DNA of 64,000 nucleotides from the NCBI RefSeq assembly GCF_003144095.1, contig NZ_NSKH01000004.1, positions 290,727-354,726 of the forward strand, given 5' to 3'. The DNA is from Streptomyces sp. ICBB 8177 (lineage in GTDB: Bacteria > Actinomycetota > Actinomycetes > Streptomycetales > Streptomycetaceae). Below are positions 41,909 through 49,981 of the stretch, in pieces. The notes under the pieces were generated by a model. It was given only the letters and a program-made list of their open reading frames with translations, had not been told where the DNA came from and ran no database searches. The translations under genes and the position numbers were made by a program. The first letter of the stretch is position 1; each line of letters begins with the position of its first letter.

Positions 41909-43393
41909 TCAGGGGAGTTCGGGCAGCGCGTTGGCGCGGGCGACCGCGCCGTACCAGTGCGCGCTGTCCTTGAGCACTCGGCGTTGCGTGGGAAAGTCCA
42001 CGTGCACGATGCCGAACCGCCTGGCATACCCTTCCGACCACTCGAAGTTGTCCAGCAACGACCACAGGAAGTAACCGCGCACGTCCGCTCCGTCCGTGAC
42101 GGCCCGGTGCACCGCCTCCAGATGGGAGCGCAGATACGCGATACGGCGCGGGTCGTGGACCGCTCCGTCGGCATCGACGGTGTCCTCGAACGCCGCGCCG
42201 TTCTCCGTCACGAGCAGCGGGAGCCCGGGGTGCGCACGGGAGACGCGCACCAGCAACTCGTGCAACGCGGACGGGTCGACGGCCCACCCGCTCGCGGTGC
42301 GCTCTCCAGGTGGCTGGCGGAACGTCACCCGCTCGGAGCCCGGCCACGGCGAGTGCTCGCTGCCCCCGTGGCCGTCGGCCCGACCGGGCTCCTGGCCCTC
42401 CGGAGTGGCGGACACCACGGTCGGGGTGTAGAAGTTGAGCCCGAGCAGGTCGATGGGCTGCCGGATCGCCTCCAGGTCGCCGTCGGCGACGAACTCCCAG
42501 TCGGTGATCGCGGCGGTGTCCTCGATGAGGTCGGCCGGGTAACGTCCGTCCAGCATCGGTCCGGTGAAGATCCGGCCGCCCAACGCGTCGATGCGGCGGG
42601 CCGCGTCCCGGTCGGCGGCCGACGCGGTCGCGGGACGCACCAGGTGCAGGTTGTGCGAGACCGCCACCCGGGCGGCACGCGGCAGCACCGACCGCAGCGC
42701 GCTGACCGCCGCCCCGTGGGCCAGGTTGAGGTGGTGGGCCGCGCGCAGGGCGGCGAGCGGCTCGGTGCGTCCGGGCGCGTGCCGGCCGGACCCGTAGCCG
42801 AGGAACGCGCTGCACCACGGCTCGTTGAGCGTGGTCCACAGCGGTACGCGGTCACCGAGGGCGTCGGCCACCAGGTGCGCGTACTCGGCGAAGCGCCCCG
42901 CGGTGTCGCGGTTCGCCCAGCCGCCGCTGTCCTCCAGTTCCTGCGGCAGGTCCCAGTGGTAGAGGGTGAGGGCGGGCTGGATGCCGCGCTCGACCAGGTC
43001 GTCGACGAGAGCGCGGTAGAAGTCCAGGCCACGCTGGACCGCGGGGCCCCGGCCGGTCGGCTGCACACGCGGCCAGGAGACGGAGAAGCGGTAGGCGTTC
43101 AGGCCGAGCCCCGCCATCAACGCCACGTCCTCGGCACGGCGGTGGTAGTGGTCAGCGGCGACCTCGCCGGTGTGGCCCTCGTGTACCTTGCCGGGCCTGG
43201 CGCTGAAGGTGTCCCAGATGGATGGTGTGCGGCCGTCCTCCGCGACGGCGCCCTCGATCTGGTAGGCGGAGGTGGCGGTGCCCCACAGGAACCCGGCGGG
43301 GAAGGAACGGGCCGCCGAGGTCCGAGGCGTGTGGAGCGTGAGGTGGGTGTCGGCGGTTTCGGTGACGGTGGAGGGTTCGAAGACAGCGGACAC
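41909..43393 (-). CDS. bglC: GH1 beta-glucosidase, cellobiose-hydrolysing type (BglC-like)
   Basis: A 494-residue cytoplasmic glycoside hydrolase. N-terminal signature [19 protein letters not shown] at 31-49, acid/base E191 in TLNEPW, nucleophile E397 in LVTENGA, and a closing block [16 protein letters not shown] that forms the glucose site. It splits imported cellobiose to glucose. It is the last gene after cebE, cebF and cebG on the same strand, 85 bp from cebG, which is the classical Streptomyces order. No secretion signal, consistent with intracellular action after transport. Confidence 0.95.
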   Translation of the reverse strand: MSAVFEPSTVTETADTHLTLHTPRTSAARSFPAGFLWGTATSAYQIEGAVAEDGRTPSIWDTFSARPGKVHEGHTGEVAADHYHRRAEDVALMAGLGLNAYRFSVSWPRVQPTGRGPAVQRGLDFYRALVDDLVERGIQPALTLYHWDLPQELEDSGGWANRDTAGRFAEYAHLVADALGDRVPLWTTLNEPWCSAFLGYGSGRHAPGRTEPLAALRAAHHLNLAHGAAVSALRSVLPRAARVAVSHNLHLVRPATASAADRDAARRIDALGGRIFTGPMLDGRYPADLIEDTAAITDWEFVADGDLEAIRQPIDLLGLNFYTPTVVSATPEGQEPGRADGHGGSEHSPWPGSERVTFRQPPGERTASGWAVDPSALHELLVRVSRAHPGLPLLVTENGAAFEDTVDADGAVHDPRRIAYLRSHLEAVHRAVTDGADVRGYFLWSLLDNFEWSEGYARRFGIVHVDFPTQRRVLKDSAHWYGAVARANALPELP

Positions 43394-43478
43394 GGAATGC
43401 TCCCGGGTGGTCGTGAGCGGAAATGTTCGGTGGCGGAGTGACCGGCCACCGTTCGGCAGCCGTGAGTTTGACGGGGCG

Positions 43479-44399
43479 TCATCCCTTGACGGCGCCTTGC
43501 ATGACGCCGCCGACGATCTGCTTGCCGAAGACCGCGAAGGCGATCAGCAGCGGAGCGGTGGCCACGATCGCTCCGGCCATGATCACGGACTCGTTGATGT
43601 CGTAGCCGCCGCCGATGCTGGCCAGGGCGACCTGCAATGTGGGGTTGCCGGAGGGCGTCAGGGCGATCAACGGCCACAGGAAGTCGTTCCACGCCTGGAC
43701 GAAGGTGAGCATCCCCAGCACCGCCATGGCCGGGCGGGCCACGGGCAGCACGACGTGCCACACGATCCGCCAGGAGTTGGCGCCGTCCGTCCTGGCGGCC
43801 TCCAGCAACTCGGTCGGCAGCGCCTGCGACAGGTACTGCCGCATGAAGAACACGCCGAAGGCGGTCACCAGGCCGGGCAGGATCACCGCCTGCAACCGGT
43901 CGGTCCAGTGCAGCCCGGACATCAACTGGAACAGCGGCAGCACGCTCAACTGCGGTGGCACCGCGATCGTGGCCACGACGAACACCAGCAGCGCGTTGCG
44001 TCCGGTGAACCGCAGTTTGGCGAAGGCGAAGCCGGCGAGGGTGGCGAACAGCACGGTGGAGACCGTGACCGCGCTCGCCACGATGACCGAATTGGCCATC
44101 GCGAGGCCCAGGGTGTGGCCGCCGGGCCCGTTGTAGTCCCATACCGCCCGCAGGTTGCGCAACAGGTTGCCACCCGGCACCAGGGGCGGTGGTGTGCGGG
44201 CGATCCTGGTCTGCGAGGTGGAGGCGGCGACGAGGGAGAAGTACAGCGGGAAGAGCGAGGCGATCGCCACCACGGCGAGGACCAGGTGGGCGATCGGGCC
44301 GCCGTGCTGCCGGCGGTCCGCACCGTCGCCGTGCCATCGGCCTCGCGTCGGCCGCCCTGCGCTCGTCGGTCCCGTGGCGACCACGGAGGAAAGGGTCAT
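43479..44399 (-). CDS. cebG: Cellobiose/cellotriose ABC transporter permease CebG
   Basis: A 306-residue inner-membrane permease with six helices and the EAA loop [20 protein letters not shown] near residue 205, which contacts the ATPase. The N-terminal ~35 residues are polar. GAGGAG lies 9 nt before the ATG. No ATPase gene is in the locus; in streptomycetes the shared MsiK ATPase, encoded elsewhere, energises this importer. It lies 31 nt downstream of cebF, within which a tandem repeat occurs. Confidence 0.92.
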   Translation of the reverse strand: MTLSSVVATGPTSAGRPTRGRWHGDGADRRQHGGPIAHLVLAVVAIASLFPLYFSLVAASTSQTRIARTPPPLVPGGNLLRNLRAVWDYNGPGGHTLGLAMANSVIVASAVTVSTVLFATLAGFAFAKLRFTGRNALLVFVVATIAVPPQLSVLPLFQLMSGLHWTDRLQAVILPGLVTAFGVFFMRQYLSQALPTELLEAARTDGANSWRIVWHVVLPVARPAMAVLGMLTFVQAWNDFLWPLIALTPSGNPTLQVALASIGGGYDINESVIMAGAIVATAPLLIAFAVFGKQIVGGVMQGAVKG

Positions 44400-44413
44400 G
44401 GGGATGGCTCCTC

Positions 44414-44443
44414 GTTCAGGCGCTCTTGGTTCAGGCGCTCTTG
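44414..44443. repeat. Tandem 15-bp duplication at the end of cebF
   Basis: GTTCAGGCGCTCTTG occurs twice head to tail (44414-44428 and 44429-44443). The second copy includes the cebF stop codon, so the duplication extends the cebF-cebG spacer without changing either protein. Confidence 0.9.
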
Positions 44444-45420
44444 CGCATGCGGCGCACCAGCACCGCGTTGAGTGCGCCGACGACGACGGCGACGAAGAAG
44501 ATGACCCAGGCGACGGCCGCGGCACGGCCCAGGTGCTCGGAGTTGAAGGCGAGCCGGTACACGTACAGAGCGAGGGTCGAGTATTGGTTGTCGGGGCCGC
44601 CGTTGATGCCCTGACCGCTGCCGCCGAACAGGTAGGGCTCACCGAACAGTTGCAGTGAGCCGATCGCGGAGACGATGACGGTGAACAGGATGGTCGGCCG
44701 CAGCGAGGGGATCGTCACGTGCCGGAACTGCTGCCACCGGTTGGTGCCGTCCAGCTCCGCCGCCTCGTACAGGTCGCCCGGCACGGCCTGCATGGCGGCC
44801 AGGTAGATGAGGGTGTTGTAGCCGGTCCAGCGCCACATCACGATGGTGGCGACGGCTAGTTGGGCGCTGAAGGTGCCCGACTCCCAGGACACCGGTCCGA
44901 CGCCGAACAGGTGCAGTACCCAGTTGGCGAACCCGGCGTCGTTCTGCTGGAAGACGAACTGGAAGATGAGAGCCGCCGCGGCCACCGAGGTGGCGTACGG
45001 GGTCAGCAGCGCGACCCTCAGGAACAACTGGCCGCGCAGGCGGTAGTTGAGCAGGTGCGCCAGCCCGAGCGCGGCCAGCAGTTGTGGCACCGCGGACAGC
45101 AGCCCGATGGTGACCGTGTTGCGCAGCGACTTCCAGAACACCTGGTCGTGGACGAGCATCGTGTAGTTCCCGACGCCGTTCCACGTCATCTGATTGGGCG
45201 TCAGCGTGCTGACCGAGTGCAGCGAGACCCAGCCGGTATAGAGCAGCGGGAAGAGGCCGAAGGCGGCGAAGAGCAGGAAGAACGGGGCGACGAGGAGATA
45301 CGGCGTGCCCTTGACGTCGAGCCGGTGCAGCAGGCTTCGGCGGCGCTGCGCGGCGGTCGGCACGGGCGCGGGAACCGGGGGAGGGACGCGGTGGGGCGGT
45401 GCGGTCGTGGACGTGGACAC
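44431..45420 (-). CDS. cebF: Cellobiose/cellotriose ABC transporter permease CebF
   Basis: A 329-residue permease: ~35 polar residues with many prolines, a first helix YLLVAPFFLLFAAFGLFPL, five further helices, and the EAA loop DLYEAAELDGTNRWQQFRHV near residue 220. It pairs with CebG and the lipoprotein CebE. GTG 45420 is the start; a hairpin with a G-run separates it from cebE, so its expression is probably lower than that of cebE. Confidence 0.92.
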   Translation of the reverse strand: MSTSTTAPPHRVPPPVPAPVPTAAQRRRSLLHRLDVKGTPYLLVAPFFLLFAAFGLFPLLYTGWVSLHSVSTLTPNQMTWNGVGNYTMLVHDQVFWKSLRNTVTIGLLSAVPQLLAALGLAHLLNYRLRGQLFLRVALLTPYATSVAAAALIFQFVFQQNDAGFANWVLHLFGVGPVSWESGTFSAQLAVATIVMWRWTGYNTLIYLAAMQAVPGDLYEAAELDGTNRWQQFRHVTIPSLRPTILFTVIVSAIGSLQLFGEPYLFGGSGQGINGGPDNQYSTLALYVYRLAFNSEHLGRAAAVAWVIFFVAVVVGALNAVLVRRMRKSA

Positions 45421-45490
45421 CGGAAGGCCCTTCGTGACGGTGGAGGAACGGGAACCTGGTCCCGAGCACCGGAGCGGCCGGCCCGCGACC

Positions 45491-45518
45491 GTCCGCCGCC
45501 GGGGGGGGGGCGGCGGAC
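45491..45518 (-). terminator. Attenuator-like hairpin between cebE and cebF
   Basis: GTCCGCCG (45491-45498) pairs with CGGCGGAC (45511-45518) around a loop of two C and ten G (45501-45510). Partial terminators after the binding-protein gene are usual in sugar ABC operons and keep the binding protein in excess. Confidence 0.7.
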
Positions 45519-45556
45519 GCGAGCGGGAGGGCACCCCGGTGCCGACGGGTTCCGGG

Positions 45557-46900
45557 TCAGCCGGTGGTGTCAGTGGTGATCTGGCTCATCGTCGCGTTCC
45601 ACGCCGCCGCCGGACTCGTGTGCTTCTGCTCCATCAGCAGCACGCCGTTGCCCATGTCGTTGCGGATGACCCCGTCGTACTCGCCTATGGGTGCCGCGGG
45701 GATGCGCTTGGCCGCGGCGGAGAAGATCTGGCCGATCGGCGCGTTCGACAGGAACGCGTTACGCGCGCCGGAGACCTTCGGGTCCGTGTAGGCCCGCACG
45801 TTGGAGGGGAAGTTGCCGACGTCGGGGGTGGCGAAGACCTTCGCCTCCTGCGCGGGCTCGGTCAGCCACTCCACCAGCGCCTGCGCCTGCTGGATGTGGT
45901 GTCCCTGCGCCGGGACGGTCAGGTACGAGCCGCCCCAGTCGGAAGCCTGCGGCGCGGTCGCCACGTTCCACACCCCGGAGTTCCTCGGGCCCGCGTCGTT
46001 GACGATGTTGGCCATCTGCCAGGCCGGGCAGATGGTGGTGGCGAAGGTGTTGTTCGCGAACCCGGCCGACCACTGGGTGGAGAACTGCGCCACCCCCGGC
46101 GTCTCGCCCGCGGCCACCGCCTGCCCGGCCAGCTGCCAGGCGGCCTTCACCGACGGGTTGGTGCGGTAGACGGCCTGGCCACTGCTGTCGTAGTACTGCA
46201 GCGCCCCACTTCCCACCACACTGTTGAACAACCCCTCGCCGCTGTCCAGGAAGTACGTCCCCTTCGGGGCGTGCCGCTGGTACTGCTCGCCCACGACGTC
46301 GACGAACCTCTGCCAGCTGCCCGCCCACAGCTTCGCCACCGCGTCCGGCGCCGTGGGCAGGCCCGCGGCCTTGAACAGCTTGGCGTTGTAGCAGACCGCC
46401 TCCGGTCCGAGGTCGGTGCCGAGACCGACCACCGTGCCGCTCTTCGCCTTGCCCTGCGCCCACTTGACCGGTGCCCAGCTGCCCGCGGTCACCCCGGGGA
46501 CCTTCGACAGGTCGGTGAAGCGGGAGGCGAGGGTCGTGGTGACCTGGCCCATCCGGGAGACGTCGAACGCCTGGATGTCGTCGGCTCCCGATCCCGCGGC
46601 GAGGTGCGCCTGAGTGGCGTTCCAGTAGTTCTGCTCGTTGGCGTTGTTGTCTTCGACGATCCTGATGTTCGGGTGCAGCTTCATGTACTCGGCGAACAGG
46701 TCGGCGCCCTTGGCGTTGTAGCCGAAGGTCCCGAAGTCCCCCACTTTGAGGGTGACCGTGCCACCGGCGGCGGAGTCCGGCCCTCCGCCGCTGTCACTGC
46801 CGCACCCCGAGACCGCCCCGGCGATAAGGCAGGCGGCACCGACCGCCGCCAGCAGGCGTGTGCGGCGGCTCGGTCTGGGCTTGACGGTCCAATCACGCAT
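45557..46900 (-). CDS. cebE: Cellobiose/cellotriose-binding lipoprotein CebE
   Basis: A 447-residue family 1 solute-binding protein. The signal ends in a lipobox ending SGC (Cys33 lipidated), then a Gly/Ser linker and the mature domain. TLKVGDFGTFGYNAKGADL and the late WQMANIVNDAG and GGSYLTVPAQG segments suit oligosaccharide-binding proteins of this class. AAGGGAG lies 7 nt upstream of the ATG. The first gene of the operon, with a perfect CebR box about 95 bp upstream. Import of cellobiose also supplies an elicitor for thaxtomin in some plant pathogens; no thaxtomin genes are seen here. Confidence 0.92.
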   Translation of the reverse strand: MRDWTVKPRPSRRTRLLAAVGAACLIAGAVSGCGSDSGGGPDSAAGGTVTLKVGDFGTFGYNAKGADLFAEYMKLHPNIRIVEDNNANEQNYWNATQAHLAAGSGADDIQAFDVSRMGQVTTTLASRFTDLSKVPGVTAGSWAPVKWAQGKAKSGTVVGLGTDLGPEAVCYNAKLFKAAGLPTAPDAVAKLWAGSWQRFVDVVGEQYQRHAPKGTYFLDSGEGLFNSVVGSGALQYYDSSGQAVYRTNPSVKAAWQLAGQAVAAGETPGVAQFSTQWSAGFANNTFATTICPAWQMANIVNDAGPRNSGVWNVATAPQASDWGGSYLTVPAQGHHIQQAQALVEWLTEPAQEAKVFATPDVGNFPSNVRAYTDPKVSGARNAFLSNAPIGQIFSAAAKRIPAAPIGEYDGVIRNDMGNGVLLMEQKHTSPAAAWNATMSQITTDTTG

Positions 46901-46994
46901 GGGCAACTCCCTTGCACACAGGCTCACTTCGGGCGTGGACGGCGAAGGTTCCGAGATCCCGGGCGTACACGGATTCCCTCGGAAGCCGCTACGA

Positions 46995-47008
46995 TGGGAG
47001 CGCTCCCA
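46995..47008. promoter_or_regulatory. Perfect CebR operator between cebE and cebR
   Basis: TGGGAGCGCTCCCA is a 14-bp perfect palindrome identical to the CebR consensus known from Streptomyces. It lies between the divergent genes, 95 bp from the cebE start and 151 bp from the cebR start. CebR bound here would block cebE until released by cellobiose or cellotriose. Confidence 0.92.
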
Positions 47009-47158
47009 CCGAGACGTGACGAGCGTTGCGGCTCGGCGGCACGGTGTCAAGAAGCCGGACAAGGGCAACCGCGCGGCCTCCCAGTCGCGCCGGGTACCTG
47101 CCGTGCCGCCGGCCCGGCCGGACAGGGCATGATGGCGGCGACACGACCTGGAGGCGAC

Positions 47159-48199
47159 ATGCGCGACAACGGACGCCGTACCGGGCGGCCCACCCTCGAA
47201 GAGGTGGCGGCCCGCGCCGGCGTGGGCCGCGGCACCGTCTCCCGGGTCGTCAACGGCTCCCCGCTGGTCAGCCCCGAGACCAAGGCGGTCGTCGAGCGGG
47301 CGATCTCCGACCTGGGATACGTGCCCAACCGCGCCGCCCGCGCCCTGGCCGGCAACCGCAACGACGCCATCGCCCTGGTCATCCCGGAGGCCGACAGCAG
47401 ACTGTTCGCGGAGCCGTACTTCTCCGACATCATCCGCGGCGTCGACGCGGCGCTGGCCGACACCGACACCCAACTGCTGCTCACCCTCAGCCGCACTCCC
47501 AGGGAGCGCAAGCGGCTCACCCAGTTCTTCGGCGCCCACCGCGTCGACGGCGTGCTCATGGTCTCGGTCCACGAGGACGACCCGTTGCCCGACCTGCTGG
47601 AACACCTCCAGATGCCCGCGGTGCTGGCCGGACGCCGTTCCGGTCGCGAAGCGGTGAGCTATGTCGACTCCGACAACAGCGGCGGCGCCCGCGACGCCAC
47701 CGCCCACCTGCTGGCACAGGGCCGGCGCGCGGTGGCGACGATCACCGGACCGCTCGACATGTACGTGGCCCGCTGCCGCCTCGACGGCTACCGGACCGCG
47801 TTGCGCGAGACGATCGGCGACGCGGCGGCGAAGGCGGCCGAACGACTGTGTGTGGCGGGTGACTTCACCGAAGAGGGCGGCCTGCGCGCCACCCGTGAGA
47901 TCCTCCAGCGGTGCCCCGAGGTGGACGCGATCTTCGCCGCCTCCGACGTGATGGCGGCCGGCGCGCTACGAGCCCTGCGGCAGGCGGGCCGCCGGGTGCC
48001 TGACGACGTGGCGCTCGTGGGATTCGACGACTCGGTGATCGCCCGTCACACCGACCCTTTGCTGACCAGCGTCCGCCAGCCGGTACAGGAGATGGGCCGC
48101 ACGATGGCCCGCGTCCTGCTGGAACAGATCAGCGACCCGTCCGCGACACGCCGCCACGTCATCCTCGACACCGAACTCGTACGCCGCGAGTCGGCCTGA
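47159..48199 (+). CDS. cebR: LacI-family cellulose-utilisation repressor CebR
   Basis: A 346-residue regulator: LacI helix-turn-helix (residues 11-36, PTLEEVAARAGVGRGTVSRV, VVNGSP), hinge (YVPNRAARALAGNR), and a periplasmic-binding-protein-like sensor ending SVRQPVQEMGRTMARVLLEQI. The neighbours and the operator make CebR by far the best identity. ATG 47159 has GGAGG just upstream; ATG 47129 is an in-frame alternative. It is divergent from cebE. Confidence 0.93.
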   Translation: MRDNGRRTGRPTLEEVAARAGVGRGTVSRVVNGSPLVSPETKAVVERAISDLGYVPNRAARALAGNRNDAIALVIPEADSRLFAEPYFSDIIRGVDAALADTDTQLLLTLSRTPRERKRLTQFFGAHRVDGVLMVSVHEDDPLPDLLEHLQMPAVLAGRRSGREAVSYVDSDNSGGARDATAHLLAQGRRAVATITGPLDMYVARCRLDGYRTALRETIGDAAAKAAERLCVAGDFTEEGGLRATREILQRCPEVDAIFAASDVMAAGALRALRQAGRRVPDDVALVGFDDSVIARHTDPLLTSVRQPVQEMGRTMARVLLEQISDPSATRRHVILDTELVRRESA

Positions 48200-48240
48200 G
48201 GGAGGCGGGCAGTGCGTTGCGGCCGGGGAACGAAGCCGGC

Positions 48241-48264
48241 GCCGCCCGTCGGCGTCCGGGCGGC
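48241..48264. terminator. Hairpin between convergent cebR and NTF2-like genes
   Basis: GCCGCCCG (48241-48248) pairs with CGGGCGGC (48257-48264) around an 8-nt loop. Confidence 0.7.
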
Positions 48265-48293
48265 CTGAGACCGGGCTGCCGATCCGGCGCGGG

Positions 48294-48701
48294 TCAGCTG
48301 CCCGTGGCGTCTCGGGCGATCTGCTCGAAGTGGGGCGCCATCGCCTCGGACAGGGCCCGGGCCGCCGAGAGCGGACGGACCATGACGAGGAAGTCGTCGA
48401 TCCTGCCGTCCGCGTCGAAGTGGAGGACGTCGCAACCCTGGATCTTCCTGCCGCCCACGGTGGCCGTGAAGAAGAACGCGTGGTCGCGGCCGTCCGGGTT
48501 GGCGATCTCACGGACGTAGGCGAAGTCCTCGAAGACGGTGCTCACCGCCCGCAGGATCGCGGAGGTGATCGCCTTGCCGGGATAGGGCTTGAAGGCGACC
48601 GGGCTGGTGAAGACGACGTCCTCCGCCAGGAGGCTCTCCACCGCCGCGTGGTCGCCCGCCTCGACGGCCTTGCGGAAGGGGTGCAAGGGGCCACCTCTCA
48701 C
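48294..48701 (-). CDS. SnoaL/NTF2-like protein
   Basis: About 135 residues with the cone-shaped NTF2 fold pattern: HPFRKAVEAGDHAAVESLLAED at the start and a VLHFDADGRIDDFLVMVRPL strand near the end. Members bind small hydrophobic molecules or act as isomerases, cyclases and hydrolases; no function can be assigned. GTG 48701 is used; TTG 48716 lies inside a palindrome. It is divergent from a padR-type gene, which probably represses it. Confidence 0.75.
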   Translation of the reverse strand: MRGGPLHPFRKAVEAGDHAAVESLLAEDVVFTSPVAFKPYPGKAITSAILRAVSTVFEDFAYVREIANPDGRDHAFFFTATVGGRKIQGCDVLHFDADGRIDDFLVMVRPLSAARALSEAMAPHFEQIARDATGS

Positions 48702-48712
48702 GTTGCCGATAC

Positions 48713-48806
48713 TCAACTAATTGACTAGGTGGATCGGAGGCTACGGGCCTCGCGTCGGCCTTGTCCAGATGCCCGTCCAGGTGCTTGTCCAGGTTTGCGT
48801 ACGCAA
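48713..48806. promoter_or_regulatory. Divergent promoter with two palindromes, candidate PadR operators
   Basis: TCAACTAATTGA (48713-48724; TCAA and TTGA arms) lies at the 5' end of the NTF2-like gene, and the perfect 12-bp palindrome TTGCGTACGCAA (48795-48806) lies 36 bp before padR. Both suit a dimeric repressor. Confidence 0.55.
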
Positions 48807-48841
48807 CTCGTCGACTGATCGCCCTGACGTACTCTGAGGCC

Positions 48842-49437
48842 ATGGCGCTGCGCGACGCGGTGATGGCCGCGCTTCTCGAGGGCGAGGCATCCGGCTACGA
48901 CCTGGCGAAGGCGTTCGACGCCTCGGTCGCGAACTTCTGGACGGCCACCCCTCAGCAGCTCTACCGGGAGCTGGAACGCATGCGGCGCGAAGGCCTCGTC
49001 TCCGCCCGGGTGGTGCGGCAGGACCGGCGACCGGACAAGCGGCTGTTCTCCTGACCGAGGCCGGACAGCAGGCCGTGCGGGCCTATGTCGCCGAGCCCGT
49101 CGGCCGGCCGACCGCGATCAGGGACGAACTGCTGGTCAAGGTGCACTGCGCGGACGTGGGCGACCTCGGTGCGGTAAGGGCGGCGATCGCGGAACGCCGT
49201 GAACAGGCCGCGGCCAAACTCTCCCGCTACGAACGCCTGCGCTCACGACTGCTGGCAGGGCGGACCGAGGACGAGTACGTCGCCGAAGCGGAACGGATCG
49301 GCCCGTACCTCGCCTTGCTGCGCGGGACAGCCTTCGAGCGCGAGACGCTGACCTGGTGCGATGTCGCGCTGCGGCGGCTGGGGGAACGGATGCCGGCTGA
49401 CGCCGGACGTGTGACTGACACCGACGTCGTCAGGTGA
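48842..49437 (+). pseudogene. PadR-family regulator with a one-base frameshift
   Basis: The first frame (48842-49054) encodes the PadR winged helix (MALRDAVMAALLEGEASGYD, QQLYRELERMRREGLVSARV) and stops at RRPDKRLFS. From 49051 the next frame continues as LTEAGQQAVRAYVAEP and a C-terminal coiled-coil/dimerisation domain to 49437. Inserting one base near 49050 restores a normal ~198-residue PadR protein. Either the gene is freshly inactivated or the base call is wrong. Divergent from the NTF2-like gene. Confidence 0.8.
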
Positions 49438-49882
49438 ACGAGGCGTGCACGCTTTCATCGAGGCGGCCCACCGACTCCTGCTGGAAGGCGTGGTCGTACA
49501 GGCTCCGGACGGCCTCCAGTTCGGCGTTCGCCGATGCCGCCTTCCGGGTCGGGTAGACGATGACGACGCGGTAGGAGCGTTCCTTCTCGATCACGCCGTG
49601 CCGGTCCCGGTACTGCCCGGTCCCGTCTTCGACGGTCAGACCGGCCGGGAAGCGTGTGGTGACCTGGGTGTCGAGGAACCGCTGGAACTGAGCGGCCGTC
49701 ACGGGAGTTCCGCCGTCGGGGCGCTGGGTGCCGAACAGCAACGTGGTCTCGGTGTACGCCTCACGCGGCCCGACGGGGGTCTCGGCGGCCACGACGAAGG
49801 GGGCCAGCACCACGGTCCCGGCCGCCACGAGCACGCCGGCCAGCAGCGCCCGGGTTCGCTTTTGGGTCTTCACGCACGGCAT
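49430..49882 (-). CDS. Exported DUF3574-like protein
   Basis: A 150-residue protein with a signal or anchor helix (residues 12-35), then a single domain: TETTLLFGTQRPDGG, VTAAQFQRFLDTQVTTRFP, GLTVEDGTGQYRD and VVIVYPTRK. This matches the DUF3574 family of small exported bacterial proteins of unknown function. The start at 49882 is chosen over upstream frames. It overlaps the 3' end of the padR-like gene by 8 bp, convergently. Confidence 0.7.
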   Translation of the reverse strand: MPCVKTQKRTRALLAGVLVAAGTVVLAPFVVAAETPVGPREAYTETTLLFGTQRPDGGTPVTAAQFQRFLDTQVTTRFPAGLTVEDGTGQYRDRHGVIEKERSYRVVIVYPTRKAASANAELEAVRSLYDHAFQQESVGRLDESVHASFT

Positions 49883-49981
49883 AACGCGGCACAGCCGCAA
49901 GAGTTGTGGTGACTTGGCCGCCGTCGCGGATCGTCCGCCGCCCCCTCTGGACGCTTCAGGCGCAGCCGCCCCCAGGCAGGT

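Noticed and set aside
41670-42074. Plus-strand frame starting MDLLAGRGRPGFLWG downstream of the CebR-like box
   Set aside because: The FLWG match is only four residues, the rest is antisense to bglC and low-complexity. Kept as a curiosity in the findings, not as a gene.
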